64,000 bases of DNA. Source: CAYVIB01 sp964451365. GTDB taxonomy: Bacteria > Pseudomonadota > Gammaproteobacteria > Pseudomonadales > Cellvibrionaceae. The notes beneath the pieces are model-generated. The model worked only from the letters and a program-made list of their open reading frames with translations. It was not told where the DNA came from and made no database searches. The stretch lies in NCBI GenBank assembly GCA_964451365.1, contig CAYVIB010000010.1:62001-126000 (forward strand). Reading direction: 5' to 3'. Below, piece after piece: positions 51,814 through 60,094 of the stretch. How positions within the stretch are numbered: position 1 is the stretch's first letter; each line of letters opens with the position of its first letter. Position numbers and translations under genes: made by a program.

Positions 51814-53034
51814 CTATCGCAACCCGGCATACTTTTTTGAAAATAAGTAGCACGTGATACCGTGCACCAGCACGGAACCGAAGACAACCAACGTGGTGAT
51901 ATTCCAAATGGAGTCCATGCCGGTTTTTTCACTGCTGACCGCCGCATAGTACAACGCGGCCACACCGACAGGGCCAAACCAACCGATAAACCAGAGATCC
52001 TTTTTTTTATTCAGGCCGGGAAGCCCTTTTTGTAAAACGAAAAGCATCGGCAACCGGCGAAACAACAAAATGCCAACTACCAGCAGAGGCGCTGTCAAAC
52101 CCAGTTGCTGCCATTCGCCCCACGGCAGCACCGCGCCCAACAAAACAAAAATGGGGATGGTAAATAAACGCTCCATCATTTCCTGCACACGCTCAGCTTC
52201 CAACTCATCCCGTTTGCCTTTCATCTTGTGTCCCAAACCGATACCGGCGGCAAAAACGGCAATAATTCCATTACAATGAATAATTTCCATCAGGCCCAGC
52301 ACCATAAACCCCAGCGAAATAGTGAACGCCAAAAACGCTTTAACATCCGTTATATTCTTTTCCAGCGAATGGCTCACCAGCACGCCCGCTGTGTAGCCGA
52401 TAAAATACCCGAGTACAATTGCCACGACATTCTGCCAGAGCAATATCCTGAGCACCCACTCCCACCAAAGGTTTATCCCGGTGTGAGTTATCAATAACAA
52501 CGGCAAAAACACAACGCAAAGTGCAAGCCCGTCGTTGGCGCCGGACTCGGCCGAGATGAAATGGCGCACTTTCGCCGGCAGGTGCCGCCTGGCGACTTTA
52601 CCGGAAACGATGGTGGAAGCCACCACCGGGTCCGTCGGTGTAATTGCCGCGGCAATCAATAAAGAAAACAAAACACCCAGACCTGTCAATAAGTAAATGA
52701 CCGCGAAAGAAAATAACCACATCAACACCATGCCGCCAAGCAAGATGGTAGTCATGGATTTCCAATGCTCGACAAAGTAGTAACGGGGAAGGCGCAACGC
52801 TGTCGCCATTAAAGCCATCGCAATGGTGAGCGACGAAGCGAAATGGAAAACCCTGTATTCATTGCCCCAGCCGGAAGGGTCAATCCAGCCGAGAACATGC
52901 GGCCCCACGAGAATGCCGCTGAACAGGGCGATCATCGGGTCTGTTGTCGGCGAGCGGCTGATTTTTTCCTCCACCAGGCTAAGAACAACGACAACAAACC
53001 CCAGGCAAAAAAGTGCCAGGTAAAATTCACTCAT
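51814..53034 (-). CDS. CPA1-type Na+/H+ antiporter
   Basis: A 406-residue membrane protein with about 12 segments. The ion-binding core is AAAITPTDPVVASTIVSGKV and FISAESGANDGLALCVVFLPLL (ND motif), as in CPA1 exchangers; near the start LVEEKISRSPTTDPMIALFSGILVGPHVLGW matches the family. It probably expels Na+ or K+ in exchange for H+. It is the last gene of the leftward cluster led by the ECF42-type sigma factor; a REP-like repeat separates it from yceI. Confidence 0.87.
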   Translation of the reverse strand: MSEFYLALFCLGFVVVVLSLVEEKISRSPTTDPMIALFSGILVGPHVLGWIDPSGWGNEYRVFHFASSLTIAMALMATALRLPRYYFVEHWKSMTTILLGGMVLMWLFSFAVIYLLTGLGVLFSLLIAAAITPTDPVVASTIVSGKVARRHLPAKVRHFISAESGANDGLALCVVFLPLLLITHTGINLWWEWVLRILLWQNVVAIVLGYFIGYTAGVLVSHSLEKNITDVKAFLAFTISLGFMVLGLMEIIHCNGIIAVFAAGIGLGHKMKGKRDELEAERVQEMMERLFTIPIFVLLGAVLPWGEWQQLGLTAPLLVVGILLFRRLPMLFVLQKGLPGLNKKKDLWFIGWFGPVGVAALYYAAVSSEKTGMDSIWNITTLVVFGSVLVHGITCYLFSKKYAGLR

Positions 53035-53171
53035 AACATTTTTCAGCTTAGGGGCGATTGATTATCGAAAAAAATTGGTGCTGGTCACGTTCAACGCAAA
53101 ATACAGACCAATTGATGAGCGCGTGAGGGGCGGATGAGCGCAGCCACCCGCCGTGGGGAAGTCGCGACAAC

Positions 53172-53214
53172 GGCGGGCGGCGCCCGAAGTGTCGGACCAT
53201 CGCTTACCCGCCCT
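53172..53214. repeat. REP-like palindrome, copy C
   Basis: A 43-bp full copy starting GGCGGGCGGCGCCCGAAGTG and ending CGCTTACCCGCCCT, with outer arms GGCGGG/CCCGCC. It lies between the antiporter start and the YceI gene. Confidence 0.85.
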
Positions 53215-53228
53215 GCCTATTTGACGGA

Positions 53229-53867
53229 CTATTTGCTTTCCAGGGGCGGCCCGCTAAATTCCGCTTCGATTACGATATCCACATTATCGCTAACTCCCAT
53301 TTTGGAACCGGGAGCGGGGATACCGAAATCGATGCCAAAATCCGAACGGTTAAAACTGCCCGTGGCAGAAAAACCAATACGTGCGTGTGGGTCCATCGGG
53401 TGACCGGCATAACCGCCATTATAAGTTGCTTTTAATGTAATGGTTTGGCTGACACCGTGCAGATTCAGCACACCGTGAATCAGCATCGTCTCCGGCGCAA
53501 CAAGGTTTATATCCGTTGAGCGAAATGTAATTCGCGGATACTGCTCGGCGTCCAGCCATTGCTTACCCAACAACGTTTTGGTAAAACCCGGCGGCGGATT
53601 GGGCAGGGAAAGTGATTTGGGATTAACAGTGACGGTGACACTGGAGGCCGCCGGTTTTTTCGGATCAAACTTCAGCTCCGCATCAAATTCACTGAAACTG
53701 GCGGTATAGCGGGAAAAACCCAGATGATCGACAGCAAAAATCAGGGTCGCGTGATATTTATCCAGAACATAATTACCAGCGGGAACCGGCGGCGCCGACT
53801 GTTCCTCCGCACAGATCGGCAGCGCCAAAAGAAAAAAGATGAAGGAAAAATTTTTAAGCGTTTTCAT
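53229..53867 (-). CDS. YceI family periplasmic protein
   Basis: A 212-residue exported lipocalin-like protein. It has a signal peptide (FSFIFFLLALPICAEE), then NYVLDKYHATLIFAVDHLGFSRYTASFSEFDAEL (in parts), FRSTDINLVAPETMLIHGVLNLHGVSQTITL and FSATGSFNRSDFGIDFGIPA, all YceI hallmarks. Members bind isoprenoid-like lipids such as polyprenyl chains; function is often stress or pH related. It begins 5 nt after the SRPBCC gene in the same cluster. Confidence 0.92.
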   Translation of the reverse strand: MKTLKNFSFIFFLLALPICAEEQSAPPVPAGNYVLDKYHATLIFAVDHLGFSRYTASFSEFDAELKFDPKKPAASSVTVTVNPKSLSLPNPPPGFTKTLLGKQWLDAEQYPRITFRSTDINLVAPETMLIHGVLNLHGVSQTITLKATYNGGYAGHPMDPHARIGFSATGSFNRSDFGIDFGIPAPGSKMGVSDNVDIVIEAEFSGPPLESK

Positions 53868-53872
53868 AATTG

Positions 53873-54319
53873 TTATTCACATAGAGATTTAAGTTTATCG
53901 AGCGCCTTTGGCCAGGCATCTTTCATATGATCCTCGAATTCATCAGTAACATCCATTTCGACACGTAATTCCGTTGCGCCACCCTTATCGTCGAAGTAAT
54001 AGTTTTCCTGGGCGCCCGCCCAACTCTCCACTTTTTCACCCGAGGTGATCTCCAGATCCCCTTCCAAAAAGCCGAGGTGTTCGATGGACACTTCGCGGTT
54101 GGGAATATTTTCCCGGATACGGCTAACCATACCGCCCTGATTGCCCTTATCGTCCTCACCGATAAACACAATCTTGGCGCCTTTGTCCCAGGAACCTTTG
54201 TAGTGGGATTCGCTATTGAATATCTTCGTCCATTCCCGGTAGGTTTTATCTTCAAGCATGGTTTTATAAACCTTATCAACGGGAGCATTGATGGTGATTT
54301 CAAAATTTACTCTGTTCAT
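53873..54319 (-). CDS. SRPBCC-type polyketide-cyclase-like domain protein
   Basis: A 148-residue START-like protein with VNFEITINAPVDKVYKTMLEDKTYREWTKIFN, then SHYKGSWDKGAKIVFIGEDDKG, and a C-terminal helix FEDHMKDAWPKALDKLKSLCE. It binds an unknown hydrophobic ligand. AAGGAGG precedes the ATG. Genes of this type often lie in clusters run by DGPF-linked sigma factors. Confidence 0.87.
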   Translation of the reverse strand: MNRVNFEITINAPVDKVYKTMLEDKTYREWTKIFNSESHYKGSWDKGAKIVFIGEDDKGNQGGMVSRIRENIPNREVSIEHLGFLEGDLEITSGEKVESWAGAQENYYFDDKGGATELRVEMDVTDEFEDHMKDAWPKALDKLKSLCE

Positions 54320-54450
54320 CTTTAACCTCCTTTAAAAATTCAGCTGCAGGGGATATTTCCTGCGGTCTTTACTTAAGGGATAACCCCTTGCGACCTGTTG
54401 TAGGGTAGCCTTTGCGGTTACCCCGGGCAGCCCCATGTGTCATTCCAGGG

Positions 54451-54858
54451 CTAGCCGGGGAACGCGCTCATATCCATGTAAAACACTTCCCAGATATGTC
54501 CATCCAGGTCCTGAAAACCGTGGGCGTACATAAAACCGAGATCCTGCGCGTCCTTGTAGTTTTTTCCTCCTGCCGCGACAGCGGCATTTACCATTTCATC
54601 CACCTCCTCGCGACTCTTGCAGTCCAGTGCTATCAACACTTGAGTGCTGGTTTGTGCATCGCTGATGGGATACGGCGTGAATTCCTTGAACTTTTCGTGC
54701 GTGAGCAGCATCGCATAGTTATTGTTTTCGCTGATTACCATGCAGGCGGCGGTTTCGTCGGTAAACTGCGGATTGAAGGAAAAACCCAGCTTTTCGAAAA
54801 AAGCCATCGACGCCTTCAGGTCCCGCACGGGCAAGTTAACAAATATTTGTCTGGACAT
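54451..54858 (-). CDS. VOC/glyoxalase-like family protein
   Basis: A 135-residue protein of the vicinal oxygen chelate superfamily: MSRQIFVNLPVRDLKASMAF, FFEKLGFSFNPQFTDETAACMVI and GFMYAHGFQDLDGHIWEVFYMD with the metal-site Glu in the last strand. ATG 54858 has GGAGA at the proper distance and is preferred to the Met four codons upstream. The substrate is unknown. Confidence 0.88.
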   Translation of the reverse strand: MSRQIFVNLPVRDLKASMAFFEKLGFSFNPQFTDETAACMVISENNNYAMLLTHEKFKEFTPYPISDAQTSTQVLIALDCKSREEVDEMVNAAVAAGGKNYKDAQDLGFMYAHGFQDLDGHIWEVFYMDMSAFPG

Positions 54859-54886
54859 ACTGTTCTCCAAAAATTTTCCAAAAGTT

Positions 54887-55357
54887 TCAATTTTTCACCG
54901 GCATCCAGATTTCCACGCCACCCAGGCCGGTATTCGGGCCGAACGCATCGGTGTAACATTCAAATGACGGTGCATCGGCAACTTCGTAATTATTTTCCTG
55001 CAACCAAGTCCAAACCGCATCGAACGCCTCCGGAAGTTTAGAGACATGCTCGCGATGAATAAATACCGCGTAGTGTTGCGGCGGCAAACGCAAATGCGTC
55101 AATGCCGCTGGCAGAGCCTCTATCGCATCCACCTCCACACCGGCGAGATAATCAAAGCCGCAAGCCGGCTGAAAGTTCCAACACACACCGTAAAAGTCTG
55201 AACCGCGCCGGTCGGAAATGCCATCGACAAGGGACATGAGCCTGTTCCATTGCGCGGGAATATTGGAGCGGGTTTCGAAGGTGTAACTTTCATTCAAACC
55301 CGCTATTAAAATTTCCCCGCGTTGTTGGAATTCCGGTTGCCCGATGCCGATAGCCAT
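54887..55357 (-). CDS. GyrI-like/AraC effector-binding domain protein
   Basis: A 156-residue stand-alone GyrI-like small-molecule-binding domain: FQQRGEILIAGLNESYTFET, IPAQWNRLMSLV, GSDFYGVCWNF, FDYLAGVEVDA, HYAVFIHREHVSKLPEAFDAVWTWL and GGVEIWMPVKN. The frame is open further to 55477, but MAIGIGQPEF at 55357 is the family start with an AAGG site. Similar domains bind drugs or amphipathic ligands. It lies 4 nt after the second DGPF gene. Confidence 0.85.
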   Translation of the reverse strand: MAIGIGQPEFQQRGEILIAGLNESYTFETRSNIPAQWNRLMSLVDGISDRRGSDFYGVCWNFQPACGFDYLAGVEVDAIEALPAALTHLRLPPQHYAVFIHREHVSKLPEAFDAVWTWLQENNYEVADAPSFECYTDAFGPNTGLGGVEIWMPVKN

Positions 55358-55361
55358 GACG

Positions 55362-55796
55362 TTACGCCTTTGCCTGATTCTTTTGCGCTTCTTCCCAGAC
55401 TCGTTTTTCCTGTTCCTGCAACTCCGGTGTAAAAGCCTCGCCAAAATCCTCCGCTTCAAAAATCGGGCGGATTTCAAGGTCGGAATCGTCGTTCATCGGG
55501 TTGGGACAGCGTTTTGCCCATTCGATCGCTTCTTCCATCGACTCGACCTTCCATATCCAATAACCGGCGATCAGCTCATTGGTTTCGGTAAACGGGCCGT
55601 TGGTAACCGCGCGGTTGGTTCCGGAAAAACGCACGCGCACGCCTTTGGAACTCGGGTGCAGACCCTCGCCCGCCAGCATAATGCCGGCCTTCACCAGTTG
55701 CTCGTTGTACTGCATCATGTCCGTCAGCAATTGCTCGCCCGGCATTTCGCCGTTTTCGGAATCCTGTGTTGCCTTGACTATCACCATGACTTTCAT
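55362..55796 (-). CDS. YCII-related DGPF-domain protein (2)
   Basis: A 144-residue protein with MKVMVIVKATQDSENGEMPG, GEGLHPSSKGVRVRFSG and VTNGPFTETNELIAGYWIWKV, the DGPF variant (here NGPF), followed by CPNPMNDDSDLEIRPIFE. It is one of the small YCII proteins that accompany ECF42-type sigma factors; the biochemical role is unknown. GGAGAAC lies before ATG 55796, which is preferred to the long upstream extension. Confidence 0.9.
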   Translation of the reverse strand: MKVMVIVKATQDSENGEMPGEQLLTDMMQYNEQLVKAGIMLAGEGLHPSSKGVRVRFSGTNRAVTNGPFTETNELIAGYWIWKVESMEEAIEWAKRCPNPMNDDSDLEIRPIFEAEDFGEAFTPELQEQEKRVWEEAQKNQAKA

Positions 55797-55824
55797 AAAT
55801 GTTCTCCTCGAAAAAAATTGGTAA

Positions 55825-56175
55825 TTAAGGTAGGTTGGGTAATTCAACAATCGGGCGGATTTCCACTGTCCCCCGCCGACCACCGGGGATGCGACCGGCA
55901 ATTTCAATCGCGTCGTCCAGATTGGCCACATCGATAAGAAAATAGCCACCCAGCTGCTCGTGGGTTTCGGCGAACGGGCCATCGGTAATAACCCGCTTGC
56001 CTTCGCGCAAGGTGATGCTGGTGGCGGTGGTGACAGAGTGCAGCGGCGATGCGCCCGCGTACTGCCCCTTCTCTTTCAACTCGTAACAAAGGTCAACCGA
56101 TTCCGCCATGCAGGCTTCCCGCTCTTCCGGTGTCCATGCATTTTCATCGCCATAAATAAGCAGCATATATTTCAT
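55825..56175 (-). CDS. YCII-related DGPF-domain protein (1)
   Basis: A 116-residue protein: MKYMLLIYGDENAWTPEERE, LHSVTTATSITLREGKRVI, TDGPFAETHEQLGGYFLIDV (canonical DGPF), then GRIPGGRRGTVEIRPIVE. DGPF proteins are the defining partners of ECF42 sigma factors, and the sigma gene lies immediately upstream on the same strand. GAGGAT precedes the ATG. Confidence 0.93.
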   Translation of the reverse strand: MKYMLLIYGDENAWTPEEREACMAESVDLCYELKEKGQYAGASPLHSVTTATSITLREGKRVITDGPFAETHEQLGGYFLIDVANLDDAIEIAGRIPGGRRGTVEIRPIVELPNLP

Positions 56176-56273
56176 TGTTTATCCTCTTGAATGCAGCGTT
56201 TGTAGATTAGTCGTAACAGAAAAAGGCAAATCGACAGGTGTGGGAAAAATTTTTCAAATTTTCCCACTTCGTG

Positions 56274-56319
56274 GGGCGGGTAAGCGATGGTCCCACACTT
56301 CGGGCGCCACCCGCCCTAC
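56274..56319. repeat. REP-like palindrome, copy D
   Basis: A 46-bp inverted copy, GGGCGGGTAAGCGATGGTCC to GGGCGCCACCCGCCCTAC. It lies between the sigma factor end and the first DGPF gene; its edge overlaps the last codons and stop region of the sigma gene. Confidence 0.85.
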
Positions 56320-57557
56320 GTGTCCTGCAGTTCCGCGATGCGCGACTGCAGGAATTTACGATCACTCTCCTGCCCGGCCAGTTCGTACGCCCGCCGGTAT
56401 GCCGTGAGCGCTTCCGGCCTGTTGTCGAGGCGGCGATGAAGGTCTGCCAGGGCGGCATAGGCAAGGCAAAAATCCGCCAGTTTGCCCCTTGCCAAAAGGG
56501 TATTGATCAATTCGATACCGGCGCGGGGGCCGTCGCGCATGGCCACCGCCACCGCGCGATTCAGCTCCACCACCGGCGATGGGGTTGCCCGCAGCAGCAG
56601 GTCGTAAAGCGCAACAATCTGGCGCCAGTCGGTGTCTTCCACCGTGGGCGCATCGGCATGCACGGCGGCAATCGCCGCTTCCAGCGTATAACTGCCAAAG
56701 CGGCGGGAGGCCAGCGCCTGTTCCAGCAGTTTTTTTCCCTCGCTGATCATCGACTTGTCCCACCGCGACCGGTCCTGCCGCTCCAGCAGTATCACTTCGC
56801 CCGAGGGAGAAACGCGGGCGGCCCGACGCGATTCCTGGATCAACATCAGGGCCAACAGGCCCATCGCTTCCGGGTCCGGCAGCAATTCGTGCAACAGGCG
56901 GCCCAGGCGAATGGCTTCACCGGACAGATCGGGGCGCGTCAGCGCGTGGCCGGAGGTGGCGTGGTAGCCTTCGTTGAAGACGAGATAAATAACACTCAGG
57001 GCGCTGTCGAGCCGCTCCGGCAGGTCCCGCCCGACCGGCACTTCGTAGGGAATGCCGGCCGCGCGTATTTTGGCCTTGCCCCGCACCAGGCGTTGCGCCA
57101 TGGTGGCCGGCTGAACGAGAAAGGCGCTGGCGATGGCCTCGGTGGTGAGCCCGCAGATTTCCCGCAGGGTGAGCGCCACCTGGATTTCCGGCGCAATCGC
57201 CGGGTGGCAGCAGGTGAAAATAAGACGCAGGCTGTCGTCCTCGATTTCGTCGTCCTGGTCCGGCAGGTAGGCTTCGTCCTCCTCACGCGCCAGATCCTCC
57301 TGGAGAACCTGCTGGCGGGAATGCTTGCGGATAATGTCGATGCCCTTGAAGCGCCCGGCGGAGACCAGCCAGGCCCTCGGGTTGTCCGGCAGTCCCTCTT
57401 CCGGCCACTGGCGGGCCGCCGCGATAAACGCTTCGTGCAGGGCGTCTTCCGCCAGGTCAAAATCGCCCAGCAACCGCACCAGCGTGGCGAATACCCGACG
57501 GGATTCCTTGCGATAAATGCTGTCTATCTGACGTTGAATCGAATAAGTTACGGTCAT
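56316..57557 (-). CDS. ECF42-type sigma factor with long C-terminal TPR-like extension
   Basis: A 413-residue sigma factor. Regions 2 and 4 occupy about 1-180: FATLVRLLGDFDLAEDALHEAFIAA, LPDNPRAWLVSAGRFKGIDIIR, LRLIFTCCHPAIAPEIQVALTLREICGLTTEAIASAFL and RLVRGKAKIR. An extension of over 200 residues, DUF6596/SnoaL-less helical type, follows: FNEGYHATSG, AIRLGRLLHELLPDPEAMGLLALMLI and TPSPVVELNRAVAVAMRDGP. No anti-sigma gene is present; ECF42 factors are thought to be controlled through this extension and coexpressed with DGPF proteins, as here. It is the likely master of the leftward cluster. Confidence 0.92.
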   Translation of the reverse strand: MTVTYSIQRQIDSIYRKESRRVFATLVRLLGDFDLAEDALHEAFIAAARQWPEEGLPDNPRAWLVSAGRFKGIDIIRKHSRQQVLQEDLAREEDEAYLPDQDDEIEDDSLRLIFTCCHPAIAPEIQVALTLREICGLTTEAIASAFLVQPATMAQRLVRGKAKIRAAGIPYEVPVGRDLPERLDSALSVIYLVFNEGYHATSGHALTRPDLSGEAIRLGRLLHELLPDPEAMGLLALMLIQESRRAARVSPSGEVILLERQDRSRWDKSMISEGKKLLEQALASRRFGSYTLEAAIAAVHADAPTVEDTDWRQIVALYDLLLRATPSPVVELNRAVAVAMRDGPRAGIELINTLLARGKLADFCLAYAALADLHRRLDNRPEALTAYRRAYELAGQESDRKFLQSRIAELQDT

Positions 57558-57641
57558 TTTTTTCCTGCAGGCTTCAGTTATGCCAAAAAAATCAGGTCTT
57601 CGATTACCAGTGCAGCGTCCAATTTAACTACAATTTACAAG

Positions 57642-58520
57642 ATGCGCCTGTTAAGTATTGTTATCTTTATCAACCTCGTGATTTGGTGTGCCGGCCACCA
57701 CGCCACCGCCAGCGATTTACCGAAAACATTTATCGTACCCAAATCCAGTTCGGGAGACATCAATCACGAGGATTATTATTTTTCCAACCTGCTTCGCCTT
57801 GCGCTGGATAAAACCCGCGGCAGTCATGGGGATTATCAGCTCCGGGAATACCCGGTATTTGTGGCGGACGATCGCCTGCGCCAGGAACTGAAGCTGGGAA
57901 AGCTTGACGTCATCCGGAGCGTAACGCATCCCGACTACGAGTGTGAACTGCTGCCGGTGAGAATACCGCTGTTGGAAGGCCTGAATGATTATCGTGTGCT
58001 ACTCATCAGGGATGGCGAACAAAACCGCTTTGCGCGCGTAAAGTCGCTCGACGACCTGCGAAAATTTACTGGAGGGCTCAGTTCCCAATGGTCGGACGTT
58101 GTCGTCATGCAGGCAAACAATCTTCCACTGGTGACGGCACCGGGCTACGAAACGCTGTTCAGGATGCTGGCAGCGGGACGATTTGATTATTTTTCCCGCG
58201 GCCTCTACCAGGCCAAGACGGAAGTTAATCTCTACCCCGATCTGAATCTCGCGATTGAACCCGGCCTGATGCTGCACTATCCCAGCAAGTTTTACTTTTT
58301 CGTCAAGCGAAATGACAAAGCACTGGCGGAACGATTGCGACATGGCCTGGAGAAGGCGCGCATGGACGGCAGTTTCGATGCCCTGTTCCGGAGTATCCCG
58401 AGGCACCGGTGGGGTTTACGGGAATTGAAAGCCGGTAAGCGCCGCGTAATTGAGCTTCAGCCCCCGGAGTCCGCGAAACGACCGCCCTGCCAGCCAGAGT
58501 CACCCTCCTCACCCCAATGA
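57642..58520 (+). CDS. Periplasmic solute-binding-like protein (PBP2 type)
   Basis: A 292-residue exported protein with a signal peptide (LLSIVIFINLVIWCAGHHATA). The body has FLK-less binding-protein features: YYFSNLLRLALDKTRG, YPVFVADDRLRQELKLGKLDVI, LLRDGE-like VLLIRDGEQNR, GYETLFRMLAAGRFDYFSRG, and a C-terminal KSFYFFVKRNDKALAERLRHG, resembling SBP_bac_3 proteins that sense or bind small solutes without transport partners. It is divergent from the ECF42 gene by 84 bp. The frame is open far upstream only as an antisense shadow; ATG 57642 is the real start. The tail after residue 275 is Pro/Ser rich. Confidence 0.68.
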   Translation: MRLLSIVIFINLVIWCAGHHATASDLPKTFIVPKSSSGDINHEDYYFSNLLRLALDKTRGSHGDYQLREYPVFVADDRLRQELKLGKLDVIRSVTHPDYECELLPVRIPLLEGLNDYRVLLIRDGEQNRFARVKSLDDLRKFTGGLSSQWSDVVVMQANNLPLVTAPGYETLFRMLAAGRFDYFSRGLYQAKTEVNLYPDLNLAIEPGLMLHYPSKFYFFVKRNDKALAERLRHGLEKARMDGSFDALFRSIPRHRWGLRELKAGKRRVIELQPPESAKRPPCQPESPSSPQ

Positions 58521-58657
58521 CCGCCACCCTCACCGCCCCTGCCGCCCTACCGACAAAATAAAAACAATCCGACGCGGCGACTATTGCCCGGGCGCCATGT
58601 TGTGATAATCTTACGCCCCGCTGAAATCGAGGCGATTTGTCTCCGTCAATCAGCATT

Positions 58658-58734
58658 CGGAGTGTAGCTCAGCCTGGTAGAGCACTGCCTTCGGGAGGCA
58701 GGGGTCGGAGGTTCGAATCCTCTCACTCCGACCA
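58658..58734 (+). tRNA. tRNA-Pro (CGG anticodon)
   Basis: A complete cloverleaf: acceptor CGGAGTG/CACTCCG, D-arm GCTCAGCCTGGTAGAGC, anticodon stem CTGCC/GGCAG with loop TTCGGGA (anticodon CGG, reading CCG proline codons), variable loop GGGTC, T-arm GGAGG-TTCGAAT-CCTCT, and encoded ACCA end. It strongly resembles the E. coli proline isoacceptor in loops. It is followed by a terminator. Confidence 0.96.
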
Positions 58735-58744
58735 ATTTTTGAAG

Positions 58745-58768
58745 AACCCGGCCGCGCCGGGTTTTTTT
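58745..58768 (+). terminator. Rho-independent terminator of the tRNA
   Basis: AACCCGGC-CGC-GCCGGGTT stem followed by a run of seven T residues, 10 nt after the tRNA CCA end. Confidence 0.9.
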
Positions 58769-58863
58769 GTTACCCTCACAAACTATCCCTCCCCCAACCA
58801 CCTCCAGATTCACCCACCGTTTGCTATTCTTTTAGCGATAATCCCGATCTCGGAAGGCTTTTC

Positions 58864-59682
58864 ATGAAACGAATAAAAACCACTTTCATTTTGTACCTGG
58901 TATTTTTCATTGTGCATTCCGGCGCCACCTGGGCCGCGGACGCGGCGTTGCCCTGGCCGAAGAAAATCCAGGCGGCCGTTTCCCTGACTTATGACGACGC
59001 CGTCTCCGTTCACTACCAAACAGTGGCGCCCCTGCTGGAAAAGCACGGGCTGCGGGGAACGTTTTACCTCACCGTCAGCATGGTCGACAACGCCACCGCC
59101 TGGAAAAAGGTTGCCGGGAAAAACCATGAATTGGGAAACCACGCACTGTTTCATCCCTGCCGTCGCGAGCCGGCGGAAAACTACACCTGGCTACCGGCCC
59201 ACTACGACCTGGTGCATTATTCGCCGGAGCGGTTCCGCGATGAGCTGCGCACCGCCAATATGTATATTGATCTGCTCGATGGCGGCAAACCACGCACTTA
59301 CGGGAACAACTGCACCAACCTGACCATCGGCTCCGGCGTGAACGAGGTACCCATGGACCCGATACTGGACGAACTGATGGTGGCCGCCCGCGGCAACATT
59401 ACCAACCAGGTTATTACCGCCGACAACCTCAATCTCATCCGCCTGGGCCACTTCAATGGCGACGGCAGAACCTTTGAGCAAATCAAGGCGGAGATCGAAC
59501 AGGCACGCAAACAGGGCGGCTGGATTATTTATATGTTCCACGGCGTGGGTAAGGGAACTCATCCCCTGTTTATTGAAGAAGAAGAACATCGCAAACTGGT
59601 TGAGTGGCTGGCGAAGGAAAAGGACAGCCTGTGGACGGCGCCGGTGGTGGATGTTGCGAATTATTTGGAATCGAAAAAATAA
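58864..59682 (+). CDS. Exported polysaccharide deacetylase (CE4)
   Basis: A 272-residue exported enzyme with a signal peptide (FILYLVFFIVHSGATWAAD). The CE4 domain has VSLTYDDAVSVHYQTVAPLL (metal/base Asp), GTFYLTVSMV, HELGNHALFHPC (metal His pair), and IIYMFHGVGKGTHPLF near the end, the catalytic His region. It would deacetylate xylan or chitin-type sugars in the periplasm or outside; specificity is open. It is monocistronic. Confidence 0.9.
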   Translation: MKRIKTTFILYLVFFIVHSGATWAADAALPWPKKIQAAVSLTYDDAVSVHYQTVAPLLEKHGLRGTFYLTVSMVDNATAWKKVAGKNHELGNHALFHPCRREPAENYTWLPAHYDLVHYSPERFRDELRTANMYIDLLDGGKPRTYGNNCTNLTIGSGVNEVPMDPILDELMVAARGNITNQVITADNLNLIRLGHFNGDGRTFEQIKAEIEQARKQGGWIIYMFHGVGKGTHPLFIEEEEHRKLVEWLAKEKDSLWTAPVVDVANYLESKK

Positions 59683-60094
59683 AATACATCCGGCGCACTC
59701 GCGCCATCGGCGCAAGATATTTTTAATCTTCCGCAAAATCCGAATGGAAAAACCGCAAGCGGATGCCGCCCAGTGGAGTGCCGCCATCACGTAGGGGCGA
59801 ACCCATGTGTTCGCCCAGGGCTGACACATGGGTCGGCCCTTACAGGCAAAGCTAAAAAGCCGTTTTCTCCGGGGAAAACTGCTGCGAGCGGTAATTAATG
59901 TATTGCCTTCGTCGCACCGGACTCTCCCTTTTATTCCGGGCAGCAATGGGCGGAGCCGGAATCCAGCACCGCAGTCAAAAAAAAGCATTGACTGATACAA
60001 CATTCATCCCACCTGTTCGCTCACATGGTATGCTTCGCGCTTCCAAAAACGTACCTATTGCTTTTCAAATCAGATCAAAACAAAGGAGAAGAAT
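59683..60094. other. Intergenic region with a palindromic repeat
   Basis: These 412 bp contain the 55-bp palindrome at 59791-59845 and the leader of the CaCA gene with AAGGAGAAG before its ATG. A short frame (59898-60098) is not convincing. Confidence 0.5.
59791..59845. repeat. 55-bp imperfect palindrome
   Basis: GTAGGGGCGAACCCATGTGT, TCGCCCAGGGCTG, then ACACATGGGTCGGCCCTTAC. The outer arms pair with few mismatches, giving a long hairpin. Repeats of this look are common between genes in many bacteria. Confidence 0.75.

Noticed and set aside
56238..57641. Long rightward open frame continuous with the binding-protein gene
   Set aside because: It is antisense to the whole ECF42 gene. The protein it would encode is Arg/Gln/Gly-rich and unlike any family; the real gene starts at the signal peptide at 57642.
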